Assembly (NCBI RefSeq): GCF_900111685.1 | Contig: NZ_FOHX01000006.1 | Span: 492,473 to 556,472 of the forward strand | Reading direction: 5' to 3' | DNA length: 64,000 bases | DNA from: Nonomuraea wenchangensis | GTDB taxonomy: Bacteria > Actinomycetota > Actinomycetes > Streptosporangiales > Streptosporangiaceae | Part shown: piece by piece, positions 26,801-35,240 of the stretch | How the letters are laid out: every line of letters begins with the position of its first letter | Numbering within the stretch: the first letter of the stretch is position 1 | Notes under the pieces: generated by a model | Database searches by the model: none | Seen by the model: only the letters and a program-made list of their open reading frames with translations | Told to the model about the DNA's origin: nothing | Made by a program: the position numbers and the translations under genes

Positions 26801-28483
26801 CTGCCGGTGGGGGTGCCGCACGTGTTCCTGGAGCCGGTGCCCGATCCGCTGGCCGACCTGGTGGCGCGGCACGCCCGCACCCGCGGCCCGTTCCACGCCG
26901 GCACCGCCGCCGCCAGGTTCGGGCTCGGCGTGGCCGTGGTGACCGACGCCCTGCGGCGGCTGGCCGCGTCCGGGCGGGTGGTCAGCGGGGAGTTCCGGCC
27001 GGGCGGCCGGGGCGAGGAGTGGTGCGACGCCGGCGTGCTGCGGATGTTGCGGCGGCGGTCGCTGGCCCGGCTGCGCAAGGAGGTGGAGCCGGTCGCGCCG
27101 GAGACGCTCGCCCTGTTCCTGCCCGCCTGGCACGGCATCACCGGCGCCTCCGCCGCCGAGCCGGGGGCGGGCGGTGACCGGCGAGGCGGCGGCGGGACGG
27201 CGCGGGCCATGGACGCGCTGGTCCGGGCGATCGAGCAGCTCCAGGGGGCGGCCGTGCCCGCGTCGGCGCTGGAGAGCCTGGTGCTGCCCGCGCGGGTGCC
27301 CGGCTATCACCCGTCGTTGCTGGACGAGCTGACCTCGTCCGGCGAGGTGATGTGGGTGGGGCAGGGGTCGCTGCCCGGCGGCGACGGCTGGGTGTCGCTC
27401 TACTTCGCCGACACCGCGCCGCTGCTGCTGCCCGAGCCCGCCGAGATCACGATGACGGAGGTGCACGAGCGCGTGCTGGAGCTGCTGGGCGGCGGGGGCG
27501 CACTGTTCTTCCGCGGCATCTCCGACCAGCTCGGCTCCCAGGACGACCAGACGCTGGTGTCGGCGCTGTGGGACCTCGTGTGGTCGGGGCGGATCTCCGG
27601 CGACACGCTGGCGCCGCTGCGGGCCACGCTCGGCACCGGACGTCCCGCGCACCGGCCGGCGACGACCCGGCGGCGGCGGGCGGTGCTGCCCACCCGCAGC
27701 GGGCCGCCGACGGTGGCGGGGCGGTGGTGGCTGCTGCCCGCGCCCGCGGCCGACGCCACCCAGCGGGCCCAGGCCCAGGCCGAGGCGCTGCTCGAACGGC
27801 ACGGCGTGGTGACGCGGGGGGCGGTCACCTCGGAGCGGCTGCCCGGCGGGTTCACGCCGGTCTACCAGGTGCTGCGGGCGTACGAGGAGAGCGGGCGGTG
27901 CCGGCGGGGCTACTTCGTCGAAGGGCTCGGGGGCGCGCAGTTCGCGCTGCCGGGGGCCGTGGACCGGATGCGCGCCATGGCGCCCGGCATCGCCCCGACG
28001 GCCGCCGGCGCCCCGCCCCCCGAACCAGGCCCAGGGGCCGCTGGGCTCGGGCCGGGGGCGGCGGAGTTCGGGCCGAGGGCCGGAGCGTTCGGGTCGAGGG
28101 GCGGGCGGGAGAGTGGGAGGCGGGCCGTGGTGCTGGCGGCGGCCGATCCGGCCAACCCGTACGGCGCCGCCCTGCCCTGGCCGCAGCGTCCCGGCGACGC
28201 CGGCCACAAGCCGGGCCGCAAGGCGGGCGCGCTGGTGGTGCTGGTCGACGGCCATCTCGTCCTCTACGTGGAGCGCGGCGGCAAGACGCTGCTGTCGTTC
28301 GCCGACGACGAGCGGCTGCAGCCGGCCGTGGACGCCCTGGCCCTCGCCGTACGCGACGGCGCGCTCGGCAAGCTCACCGTCGAGCGCGCCGACGGGGCCT
28401 CGATCGGGGAGTCGCCGCTGGCGGCGGCCCTGGAGGCGGCCGGGTTCCATCCGACCCCGCGCGGCCTTCGCCTGCGTGCCTGA
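23834..28483 (+). CDS. lhr: Large Lhr-type ATP-dependent helicase
   Basis: 1549 aa, the long Lhr form. Walker A is APTGSGKT (residues 43-50), the DEAH-type box is DEVH (167-170), and motif VI is QRIGRAGHQ. The Lhr core and winged-helix regions follow, then a long C-terminal region with a Lhr-CTD style DNA-binding part. Lhr is a 3'-5' SF2 helicase that unwinds RNA:DNA hybrids and is linked to repair. A Gly/Pro/Ala-rich low-complexity insert sits at about 1383-1430. The GTG start at 23834 gives the conserved lead FSPMTQQWF. It stands alone, as in Streptomyces next to the recA region. Confidence 0.92.
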   Translation: MSTLAQFSPMTQQWFTGAFEAPTAAQEGAWESIARGDNTLVVAPTGSGKTLAAFLWSLDRLAARPRDPGAGGGTRVLYVSPLKALAVDVERNLRAPLAGLKQTARRLGLPVPEISVAIRSGDTPAEERRRFAAKPSDILITTPESLFLLLTSQAREALRGVETVIVDEVHAVAATKRGAHLALTLERLDVLLERPAQRVGLSATVRPVSEVAAFLGGARPATVVQPPADKQIEVEVVVPVEDMTETAAGPEAGGDGEEPRGRSIWPHVEDRLFDLIEAHSSTIVFANSRRLAERLCSRLNELAYERSQGMEAVDLSIWETPSDLPRRMPAEVMAQAGGTKGVVTEVVRAHHGSVSKEERAQIEEALKSGRLPAVVATSSLELGIDMGSVDLVACVEAPPSVASGLQRIGRAGHQVGAVSKGVIFPKYRGDLVQTAVVAERMQAGHIEEMRYPRNPLDVLAQQIVAMTAMDEWTVDELESVVKRAAPYTTLPRTALEATLDMLAGRYPSEEFAELRPRVVWDRVTGTLQGRPGAQRLAVTNGGTIPDRGLFGVFLVGERASRVGELDEEMVYESRVGDVFVLGATSWRIEDITADRVLVSPAPGQPGKLPFWHGDAPGRPAELGRAIGEFLREQAKGGAAERLRAAGLDEFAAGNLLAYLEEQRQATGYVPDDRTLLVERFHDELGDWRIVIHSPYGARVHAPWALAINRRLRERYGVDVQALHSDDGIVLRVPDTLAEPPADVAAFDADEIEQIVTEELGGSALFASRFRECAGRALLLPRRTPGRRSPLWQQRQRAAHLLGVASQYASFPIVLETMRECLQDVFDVPGLVRLMRDIAARRVRVVEVETSQASPFAASLLFHYVGAFMYEGDAPLAERRAQALALDTSLLAELLGQADLRELLDPDVISDAERELARLDRPLRDAEDLADLLRSHGPLLVPDVSVRGGDPAWLEELERTRRAIRVRVAGEEQWAAVEDAGRLRDALGVPLPVGVPHVFLEPVPDPLADLVARHARTRGPFHAGTAAARFGLGVAVVTDALRRLAASGRVVSGEFRPGGRGEEWCDAGVLRMLRRRSLARLRKEVEPVAPETLALFLPAWHGITGASAAEPGAGGDRRGGGGTARAMDALVRAIEQLQGAAVPASALESLVLPARVPGYHPSLLDELTSSGEVMWVGQGSLPGGDGWVSLYFADTAPLLLPEPAEITMTEVHERVLELLGGGGALFFRGISDQLGSQDDQTLVSALWDLVWSGRISGDTLAPLRATLGTGRPAHRPATTRRRRAVLPTRSGPPTVAGRWWLLPAPAADATQRAQAQAEALLERHGVVTRGAVTSERLPGGFTPVYQVLRAYEESGRCRRGYFVEGLGGAQFALPGAVDRMRAMAPGIAPTAAGAPPPEPGPGAAGLGPGAAEFGPRAGAFGSRGGRESGRRAVVLAAADPANPYGAALPWPQRPGDAGHKPGRKAGALVVLVDGHLVLYVERGGKTLLSFADDERLQPAVDALALAVRDGALGKLTVERADGASIGESPLAAALEAAGFHPTPRGLRLRA

Positions 28484-28530
28484 CCTGGCCGTGGCTCCGC
28501 GGCGGGCCGGGAAGCGATCACAATAGCCGG

Positions 28531-29298
28531 ATGAGCTCCTTCCGCCGTTTACGCGCCGACCTCCTCACCGGCAAAAACCTGGAGATCTACCTCACGGCGC
28601 TGATCGCGCTGGCGGTGGGCGTGCTCGGCGTCTTCGACGTCGTGGACGCCAAGGTGGTGGGCGCGGCGACGCTGGCCACGCTCGCCCTCGTCGCGGTCAA
28701 CGCGCTCGGCCCCCGCCACCAGGTGACCGACCTGGAGGCACGGGTCGCCGAGCTCAACCGCCTGGTCGAGACCAGGCTCGCCGGCGACACGTTCCTGGGC
28801 ACCGAGCGGAAGGGCCTCGCCGAGCAGGTGGGCCGGGCGCGTGACCTGCGCCTGGCGGGGGTGACGCTGAGCCGTACCGTGCGGGGGCACGTCGAGGAGC
28901 TGCGCAAGGCGCTGGAGCGGGGGGCGACGGTCAAGGTGCTGCTCATCGATCCGTCCGGCGGGGTGCCCGAGGAGGCGGCGCGGCGCAGCACGATCGCCGG
29001 GCGCGGCGAGGTCTTCGAGCACCGGGTCACCTCCACGCTTCACCTGCTGGCGGGGTTGAGCGGGGCGATCGAGGTGCGGTTCATGCCGTTCGTGCCCGCG
29101 TTCGGGGTGGTGCTGCTGGATCCGGCGGACGACGACGGCGTCGCGTACGTGGAGCTGGGCACGCACAGCACGGCGGGCCGCGATCCGGTCTTCACGGTGA
29201 CGCGCCGCCGCGACCACTTCTGGTTCGAGCATTTCACGGCGGAGTTCGACCGCTTGTGGGAGGTGTCCAGGAAGTGGGAGCCGGATCAGGACGGCTGA
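28531..29298 (+). CDS. Membrane protein with two N-terminal TM helices and a DUF5919-like cytoplasmic domain
   Basis: 255 aa. Two hydrophobic helices (about 17-37 and 42-60) are followed by a short coiled coil. The soluble domain contains ALERGATVKVLLIDPSG, a segment on a HLL-GL-IEVRFMP pattern, and FTAEFDRLWE at the end. The pattern recalls the DUF5919/inactive phospholipase-D-like domain often fused to regulators in actinomycetes; no HKD catalytic motif is present. That likeness is my reading, not a search result. It is probably a membrane-tethered sensor or scaffold. Stands alone after lhr. Confidence 0.7.
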   Translation: MSSFRRLRADLLTGKNLEIYLTALIALAVGVLGVFDVVDAKVVGAATLATLALVAVNALGPRHQVTDLEARVAELNRLVETRLAGDTFLGTERKGLAEQVGRARDLRLAGVTLSRTVRGHVEELRKALERGATVKVLLIDPSGGVPEEAARRSTIAGRGEVFEHRVTSTLHLLAGLSGAIEVRFMPFVPAFGVVLLDPADDDGVAYVELGTHSTAGRDPVFTVTRRRDHFWFEHFTAEFDRLWEVSRKWEPDQDG

Positions 29299-29303
29299 CA
29301 ATC

Positions 29304-29313
29304 TTGTATACGA
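29304..29313. promoter_or_regulatory. TTGTATACGA, GntR-like operator candidate
   Basis: The sequence differs by one base from the perfect palindrome TTGTATACAA, a pattern used by many GntR/FadR-type repressors. It is the only AT-rich patch in the 257-bp gap before the gamma-glutamyltransferase gene and could be its promoter or operator. No GntR gene is in this window. The rest of the gap has no gene I can support. Confidence 0.3.
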
Positions 29314-29555
29314 TAAGCCCGATATGACCGATCTGACGCTGGGCGCGGCCCTTCGGCCGACTCCTACCCGCATCTGATGATGGCGCCGATGTCGGGCGAT
29401 CCTCGCGGGTCGGCCCCGTTCCCGGCCGCTGTCGGCCGGACGCGAAGCACCCGGACGGCAGAGCAACCGGACGGTCGAGCACCCCGACGATCGAGATGGC
29501 CCCGTCGTACACAGTCTCCGGGCCGTCGGCCGGGGAGCGGGAAGAGGGAGAGACG

Positions 29556-31343
29556 TTGTTCACCACCAGGCCCGAGCTGACGGGCGACTTCGGCATGGTC
29601 GCCGGCACCCACTGGCTGGCCTCGGCCACCGGCATGAGCGTCCTGGAGCGGGGCGGTAACGCCTTCGACGCGGCCGTCGCCGCCGGCTTCGTGCTGCAGG
29701 TCGCCGAGCCGCACCTGAACGGCCCCGGCGGCGAGGTGCCCATCCTGCTGTGGAGCGAGGCCGAGCAGAAGACGCACGTCGTGTGCGGGCAGGGCGTCGC
29801 CCCGGCCGCCGCGACCATCGAGCGGTTCCGCGAGCTGGGCCTGGACGTCGTCCCCGGCACCGGCCTGCTCGCCGCCACCGTTCCGGGGGCGTTCGGCGGG
29901 TGGATGCGCCTGTTGGAGCGGTGGGGCACCTGGCGGCTGGCCGACGTGCTCGCGCCCGCCATCCACTACGCCGAGCACGGCGTCCCCGTGCTGGAGCGCG
30001 TCTCGGCCACGATCACCGCGGTCGAGGGCATGTTCACCGCCGACTGGCCCACCTCGGCGGCCACGTGGCTGCCCGGCGGCCGGGTGCCGGAGCCGGGCTC
30101 GCGGCTGGCCAACCCCGTGCTCGCCGCCACCTACCGGCGGATCGTCGCCGAGGCCGAGGCCGCCTCCGGCACCCGCGAGGGCCAGCTCGCCGCCGCCCGC
30201 CACACCTGGTACGAGGGCTTCGTCGCCGAGGCGATCGCCGACTTCAGCGCCACGACCGCCTGGCGCGACAGCTCCGGAGAGGTGCACGGCGGCCTGCTGA
30301 CCGGCGACGACCTCGCGGGCTGGAGCGCCACGACCGAGGAGCCGGTCAGCTTCGACTACCGCGGCCACACGGTGTTCAAGACCGGCCCGTGGGGCCAGGG
30401 GCCGGTGTTCCTGCAGCAGCTCGCCCTGCTCGACGGCGTGAACCTGGACGCGATGGGCTACCTGAGCGCCGACTACGTCCACACGGTGACCGAGGCCGCC
30501 AAGCTCGCCTTCGCCGACCGCGAGGCCTGGTACGGCGACGCCGACGTGCCGCTCGCCGGCCTGCTCGACCCGGCCTACAACGCGGCCCGGCGCGCGCTCA
30601 TCGGGCCCCGGGCCAGCCTGGATCTGCTGCCCGGTTCCCCCGGCGGGCGCGAGCCCCGGCTGCCCGTCCTGCCCGGGAGCAAGGTGCCGGCCCCGGAGGG
30701 CGTGGGCGAGCCCACCGTGGACACGGCCGGGCTGGAGCGGACGCTGCCCGACGGCCAGGTCCGCGGCGACACCTGCCACGTGGACGTCGTCGACCGCTGG
30801 GGCAACATGGTCTCGGCCACGCCGAGCGGCGGCTGGCTGCAGAGCTCCCCCACCGTCCCCGCCCTGGGCTTCTGCCTGGGCACCCGGGCCCAGATGTTCT
30901 GGCTGCAGGAGGGCCTGCCCTCGTCGCTGCGGCCGGGGGCGCGCCCGCGCACCACGCTGTCGCCGTCGTTCGCGCTGAAGGACGGGCGGCCGTGGCTGGC
31001 GTTCGGCACGCCGGGCGGCGACCAGCAGGACCAGTGGAGCCTGAACTTCTTCCTGGCGCTCGTCCACGGCGGGCTCAACCTGCAGGAGGCCATCGACGCC
31101 CCCATGTTCCACTCCGAGCACTTCCCCAGCTCGTTCTTCCCGCGCGGCTCGCGGCCGGGCGTGCTGCACGTGGAGGAGCGGCTGGACGCCGGCGTGGTGG
31201 CCGAGCTGCGGCGGCGCGGGCACGAGGTCGAGGTGCAGGGGCCGTGGTCGCTGGGCCGGCTCAGCGCGGTGGCCCGTGACGGCGGTTTCCTCAAGGCCGC
31301 CGCCAACCCGCGTGGCGCGCAGGGCTACGCCGCCGGCCGATGA
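29556..31343 (+). CDS. Gamma-glutamyltransferase family protein (Ntn hydrolase)
   Basis: 595 aa. The N-terminal part has MVAGTHWLASATGMSVLERGG and NAFDAAVAA, and the self-cleavage/catalytic Thr is in GDTCHVDVVD (Thr406), followed by GNMVSATPSGGW. GGTs transfer or hydrolyse gamma-glutamyl groups. No signal peptide is seen, so it is probably cytoplasmic and may be a paralogue acting on another amide. The TTG at 29556 has GGGAG five bases before it; an ATG at 29496 adds 20 residues without a ribosome site. It overlaps the next gene by 4 bases, linking it to a TauE-type transporter. Confidence 0.85.
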   Translation: MFTTRPELTGDFGMVAGTHWLASATGMSVLERGGNAFDAAVAAGFVLQVAEPHLNGPGGEVPILLWSEAEQKTHVVCGQGVAPAAATIERFRELGLDVVPGTGLLAATVPGAFGGWMRLLERWGTWRLADVLAPAIHYAEHGVPVLERVSATITAVEGMFTADWPTSAATWLPGGRVPEPGSRLANPVLAATYRRIVAEAEAASGTREGQLAAARHTWYEGFVAEAIADFSATTAWRDSSGEVHGGLLTGDDLAGWSATTEEPVSFDYRGHTVFKTGPWGQGPVFLQQLALLDGVNLDAMGYLSADYVHTVTEAAKLAFADREAWYGDADVPLAGLLDPAYNAARRALIGPRASLDLLPGSPGGREPRLPVLPGSKVPAPEGVGEPTVDTAGLERTLPDGQVRGDTCHVDVVDRWGNMVSATPSGGWLQSSPTVPALGFCLGTRAQMFWLQEGLPSSLRPGARPRTTLSPSFALKDGRPWLAFGTPGGDQQDQWSLNFFLALVHGGLNLQEAIDAPMFHSEHFPSSFFPRGSRPGVLHVEERLDAGVVAELRRRGHEVEVQGPWSLGRLSAVARDGGFLKAAANPRGAQGYAAGR

Positions 31344-32086
31344 GCCCGGCGGAGCTGCTCTTCCTCGCGGCGGCCGGCCTGCTGGCCGGGGTGGTGAACG
31401 CCCTGGCCGGCGGCGGCACGCTCGTCTCGTTCCCCGCCCTGCTGGCGATGGGGTACCCGGGCCTGACCGCGTCCGTGACCAACGCGGTGGCGCTGTGGCC
31501 GGGCTATCTCGGGGGCGTGCTGGGCTACCGCGCCGAGCTGCGCGGGCAGCGGCGCAGGGCGGTGACGCTCGGGGCCACGGCGGTGACGGGCGCGGTGGCG
31601 GGCAGCGCGCTGCTGCTGGTCACGCCCGGCCGGGTGTTCGAGTCGATCGTGCCGTGGCTGGTGGGTCTCGCCAGTCTCGCGCTGCTGGCCCAGCCGTGGT
31701 TGCGCGCCCGTGTCGGGGGCGCGGCCGGCGGGCCGCCGAGCCGCCGGGTGTACGCCGGGGTGTTCCTCGGCGGGTGCTACGGGGCGTACTTCAACGGCGG
31801 CATGGGCGTGCTGCTGCTGGCCGTGCTCGGTCTGTTCCTGCACGACGGCCTGCACCGGGTCAACGCCGTACGGGCCGTGCTGGCGCTGGTGATCACCTCG
31901 GTGTCGGCGGTGGCGTTCTCGCTCTTCGCCGACGTACGGTGGGCGGCGGTCGCGGTGATCGCCCCGGCCAGCCTCGCGGGTGGCTTCCTCGGCACCCGCG
32001 TGGCCAGACTGCTGTCGGCGAAGGTCCTGCGTGGCGTGGTGGTCGTCTTCGGCCTGGGTGTGGCCGTGGCGCTCGCACTCCAGTGA
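31340..32086 (+). CDS. TauE/SafE-family sulfite/anion exporter-like membrane protein
   Basis: 248 aa with about eight hydrophobic helices and the family motif FLAAAGLLAGVVNALAGGG near the start, repeated in weaker form in the second half (GAYFNGGMGVLLLA). Family members move small organic anions or sulfur oxyanions. Its ATG overlaps the gamma-glutamyltransferase stop, so the two are co-translated. This suggests export or uptake of a compound tied to glutathione-like thiols or gamma-glutamyl compounds. Confidence 0.85.
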   Translation: MSPAELLFLAAAGLLAGVVNALAGGGTLVSFPALLAMGYPGLTASVTNAVALWPGYLGGVLGYRAELRGQRRRAVTLGATAVTGAVAGSALLLVTPGRVFESIVPWLVGLASLALLAQPWLRARVGGAAGGPPSRRVYAGVFLGGCYGAYFNGGMGVLLLAVLGLFLHDGLHRVNAVRAVLALVITSVSAVAFSLFADVRWAAVAVIAPASLAGGFLGTRVARLLSAKVLRGVVVVFGLGVAVALALQ

Positions 32087-32096
32087 AAGCCTGGGT

Positions 32097-33182
32097 TCAG
32101 GCGACGGTGGCCTCGATGAGGTCGTCCACCACGTCGTTCAGGTCGTGGCCGCGGGCGTGCACCCGCCGCTGGCGCATCGCGCCCGACCCCTTGCGCAGCA
32201 GCCGGTCCAGGCCCTCCTGTACGAAGGCCAGGTCGCCCGCCTCGGCCAGCGCCGGGCGTACGTGTTCGAGCAGCCGCCAGGCCAGCACGTTCGCGGGCAG
32301 GCGGGTGCCGTCGCGCACGTCCACACCCTCGCCCGCGAGGCCGTCCCTGGCCGCCCGCCAGTAGGCGGCGCGCAGCACCTCGGAGGAGACGGGCAGCCCG
32401 TGGTCGCCGCGCCGCACCGCTTCCAGTGAGGTCACCACCAGGGCGCGGACGAGCCCGATCAGTGTGAGGCTGTCGCTCACGTCGAGCGGCACGTCGGCCG
32501 CCCTGATCTCGACCGTGGGCAGGCTGGGCGAGGGACGGGTGTCCCAGTAGACCGTCTTGGGGTCGATCAGCGCCCCCGTGTCGTCGAGGGCCCGCACCGC
32601 CAGCTCGTAGTCGGCGTAGGAGGCGAAATAGGGCGGCGCGCCCGCCACCGGCCACCGGCCCCAGGAGATCACTCTCCAGGAGGCGTACCCGGTGTCGCGG
32701 CCGGCGAAGAACGGCGAGTTGGCGGCCAGTGCGATCAGCGTCGGCAGCCAGCAGCGCACGTGGTTGCCGACGTAGACGGCGTGCTCGCGGTCGGGCACGT
32801 CCACGTGGACGTGCAGCGCGCAGATGGTGATCTCGTCCTGGAGCGCCCGGTAGGCCACCCTGCTCTGCAGGTAGCGGGGCACGTCGGTCAGCGGCGGCGA
32901 GCTCACGTCGCCGAGCACGGGGATACCGCTGGCGACGATCGCGAGGCCGCACGCCCGCGCGGCGTCGGCCACCTCCTTTCGTACGGCGCGCAGTTGCGAG
33001 CCGAGTTCGCTCAGGTCGGTGGAGGGAGGCGTGCGGGCCTCCACCTGGAAACGGGTGATCTCATGAACCACGTCGGTCATCCCGGTGGTGGCGGCCAGTA
33101 CGTCGGTCGCCCGGGGAGAGACGTGGCGGGTGCGGGGATCGACGATGAGGTATTCCTCTTCGATCCCGATCAGCGGAATCAT
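32097..33182 (-). CDS. ybdK: Carboxylate-amine ligase (YbdK/GCS2 family)
   Basis: 361 aa. The start MIPLIGIEEEYLIVD carries the IEEE metal-binding motif. Further motifs are ALHVHVDVPD, PSLPTVEIRAADVP and ANSPFFAGRDTGY-type blocks. Members have weak glutamate-cysteine ligase activity or join other acids and amines using ATP. The ATG at 33182 is fixed by the conserved start; the upstream open frame is a shadow of the vanX-like gene. It is convergent with the TauE gene and downstream of the VanX-like gene on the same strand. Confidence 0.88.
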   Translation of the reverse strand: MIPLIGIEEEYLIVDPRTRHVSPRATDVLAATTGMTDVVHEITRFQVEARTPPSTDLSELGSQLRAVRKEVADAARACGLAIVASGIPVLGDVSSPPLTDVPRYLQSRVAYRALQDEITICALHVHVDVPDREHAVYVGNHVRCWLPTLIALAANSPFFAGRDTGYASWRVISWGRWPVAGAPPYFASYADYELAVRALDDTGALIDPKTVYWDTRPSPSLPTVEIRAADVPLDVSDSLTLIGLVRALVVTSLEAVRRGDHGLPVSSEVLRAAYWRAARDGLAGEGVDVRDGTRLPANVLAWRLLEHVRPALAEAGDLAFVQEGLDRLLRKGSGAMRQRRVHARGHDLNDVVDDLIEATVA

Positions 33183-33267
33183 GCCTGCACCTCGTTGGGG
33201 GGAGTGAGTTCCGCAAGGAGTTGTGCCCCGGCGACAGCTCGCGGAAAACCTTCCCGACCTGAGGGTG

Positions 33268-33942
33268 TCAGGCGGTGAAACCTGTGGGGCCGTAGAGGGC
33301 GTGAGGCGCTCCTGTGGCGAGCGCCCAGTAGCGGTCGCCGTAGGACCAGTGCCACCACTCGGTGGGGTAGTTGACCAGGCCGGCCGGCTCCAGGACGGCG
33401 GCGAGGAGGTCGCGGTGGGCGCGGGCGTCGGCCGAGATGCCGGGGGCGGCGGTGTAGCAGGCGCCGTCGCTCTCCTCGGGGTTGTCGTTGACCTGGGTGC
33501 CCATGTCGTACTCGACGCCCTCGGGGTCGCACAGGGTGAGGTCGACGGCCGCACCGGCGGTGTGCGGGGCGACGCTGACCGGGGAGACGTACCGGCTGGC
33601 GGCCACGTGGGCCTCCTCGACCGTCATGCCGGGGTTGGCGGCCAGCAGCTCGTCGCGGTAGCTGGTGAAGTAGAGGGACTGGGTGGCGATGGGCCGGTAG
33701 CCCTCCACGATGAGCAGGTGGTAGCCGTCGGGCAGCCCGGCCTCGGCGCGCTCCAGCCGCTCCAGCAGCCCGGCGCGCAGGTGCGCCCAGGCGCCGTCGG
33801 GGTCGGCGAGCCGCTCGTCCACCCGCAGCCGGCCGCGCACCTCGGCCAGCGGCTCGTCCGTCTCGCGCACCGGGATCGCGGCCACCCGGGGGTCCGAGAT
33901 GAGCACGACGTCGTTCCTGGGGTCGTTCGGGGACTGCCACAT
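33268..33942 (-). CDS. D-Ala-D-Ala dipeptidase, VanX-like (M15 peptidase)
   Basis: 224 aa. It has HTAGAAVDLTL (zinc ligands His127 and Asp134), VEYDMGTQVND, and EWWHWSYGDRYW (Glu195 catalytic, His198 zinc). M15D enzymes hydrolyse D-Ala-D-Ala. There is no signal peptide, as in VanX. No vanH, vanA or vanRS genes are nearby, so a housekeeping role in cell-wall peptide recycling is likelier than vancomycin resistance. It starts 12 bp after the ROK repressor stop, so the two probably form an operon. ATG chosen; a TTG six bases upstream is possible. Confidence 0.87.
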   Translation of the reverse strand: MWQSPNDPRNDVVLISDPRVAAIPVRETDEPLAEVRGRLRVDERLADPDGAWAHLRAGLLERLERAEAGLPDGYHLLIVEGYRPIATQSLYFTSYRDELLAANPGMTVEEAHVAASRYVSPVSVAPHTAGAAVDLTLCDPEGVEYDMGTQVNDNPEESDGACYTAAPGISADARAHRDLLAAVLEPAGLVNYPTEWWHWSYGDRYWALATGAPHALYGPTGFTA

Positions 33943-33954
33943 GGGCAACGATTT

Positions 33955-35103
33955 TCACACAGTGTCGGAGAAGACCTGCTCCCGGGCCTGGTCCAGGGCC
34001 GCGACCAGGGCCCCGCGCAGCACGGGGTTCCCGGCCACGGTGGTGGTGACCACGGGGGGCCGGCTCGGGCAGACGCGGGCCACGGCCTCCTGCACCTTGG
34101 CGGCCAGCCGCTCGCCGCCCGCGCGGCCGACGTCGCCGCTCAGCACGATCAGGCCGGGGTCGAGCACGACGGTGATGGCCGCCGCGCCCACCGCTAGCCG
34201 CGCCGCGACCGCGTCGAGGAAGTCCTCGCCGCCGCCGCGCACCAGGTCGGGGACGGTCACCCCCTGCACGCCGTGCTCGCGGGCGAGGCCGCGCAGCGCG
34301 TCGTGGCCGACCAGCCGCTGGAACGACCCGGACTGCGGCTGGGAGACGTCGGCGGGCAGCGGCTCGCCGGGCACCGGCAGCCAGCCGATCTCGCCCGCGC
34401 CGCCGGTGATGCCGCGGTGCAGCCGGCCGTCCAGCATGACGCCGAGGCCCTGGCCGACGCCCGCCCAGATGACCACGAAGTCGTCGTGGCCGACGGCGGC
34501 GCCGTAGGTGTGCTCGGCGAGGGCGACCAGGTTGACGTCGTTCTCTATGGTGACGGAGGCGCCGAGGGTGCGGCGGAGGCTGGCGAGCACGCCGACGTGC
34601 CAGGCGGGCAGGTCGTACGACCAGCGCACGTCCCCGCTGACCGGGTCCACGACGCCCCGGGTGCCGATGACGAACGACTTCAGCCGCTCCAGCCCGATGC
34701 CGGCGGTGTCGCAGGCGCGCTGCACGGCGGCGTGGACCGTGCGGACCGGGTCGCCGCCGTCGGCGGGGTTGACGGTGATCTCGACCACGATCCGGCCTGT
34801 GATGTCGGCCACACCCACCTTGAGGCTGTCGGGCAGCACCTCCAGGCCGGCGACGTACGCGCTGGAGGGGACCACCCCGTACAGTGCGGCGTGCGGTCCC
34901 CTGCCGCCCGCCCGCTCTCCCGCGACCTCGACCAGCCCCCGCTCCTCCAGTCGAGCAAGGAGCTGACCTGCGGTTACCTTGGAGAGCCCGGTCCGCTCGC
35001 CCAGCTCGGCCCGGGTGAGCGGGCCGTCCACGAGGAGGAGCTCGAGTGCCGCGCGATCGTTCAGCCGCCGCAGCAGCCGGGGAACCCCCGGGCTTCGACT
35101 CAT
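33955..35103 (-). CDS. ROK-family transcriptional repressor (1)
   Basis: 382 aa. The N-terminal winged helix spans about 1-75 (LTRAELGERTGLSKVTAGQL), followed by a ROK sugar-kinase-like domain with an IGTRGVVD-type loop and IENDVNL. The cysteine zinc motif of most ROK proteins (CxCGxxGC) is missing; GEIGWLPVPGEPLP stands in its place. It is divergent from the sugar ABC operon at 35241, which it likely controls, and is followed at 12 bp by the VanX-like gene. Strongly similar to the ROK protein at 39952. Confidence 0.9.
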   Translation of the reverse strand: MSRSPGVPRLLRRLNDRAALELLLVDGPLTRAELGERTGLSKVTAGQLLARLEERGLVEVAGERAGGRGPHAALYGVVPSSAYVAGLEVLPDSLKVGVADITGRIVVEITVNPADGGDPVRTVHAAVQRACDTAGIGLERLKSFVIGTRGVVDPVSGDVRWSYDLPAWHVGVLASLRRTLGASVTIENDVNLVALAEHTYGAAVGHDDFVVIWAGVGQGLGVMLDGRLHRGITGGAGEIGWLPVPGEPLPADVSQPQSGSFQRLVGHDALRGLAREHGVQGVTVPDLVRGGGEDFLDAVAARLAVGAAAITVVLDPGLIVLSGDVGRAGGERLAAKVQEAVARVCPSRPPVVTTTVAGNPVLRGALVAALDQAREQVFSDTV

Positions 35104-35147
35104 TACCGCACCCCTCTCGTCACGAATGGCTAACGGGCGTTTTTTTT

Positions 35148-35171
35148 AAGAAAGTTTCTTGTTAGTTTAGC
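35148..35171. promoter_or_regulatory. ROK operator candidate in the divergent promoter
   Basis: A perfect palindrome AAGAAAGTTTCTT (35148-35160) is followed by GTTAGTTTAGC, which resembles XylR/NagC-type ROK sites. It lies 45 bp from the repressor start and 70 bp from the transporter start. The 8-mer AGTTTAGC recurs upstream of the second ROK gene (41200-41207). Confidence 0.5.
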
Positions 35172-35240
35172 AGCGTCGTTCGGCATTTGACGATCAGCCT
35201 GGTGCGGACCGTAGGCCAGCACCCGGGAAGGGAGAACCCT

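Noticed and set aside
29325..29580. Short plus-strand frames (17 and 67 codons) before the gamma-glutamyltransferase gene
   Set aside because: No ribosome sites fit, the longer one overlaps the real gene out of frame, and composition is Arg/Pro-rich as expected by chance.
33268..33942. Vancomycin resistance cluster
   Set aside because: Only a VanX-like dipeptidase is present; no vanH, vanA ligase or vanRS lie nearby.
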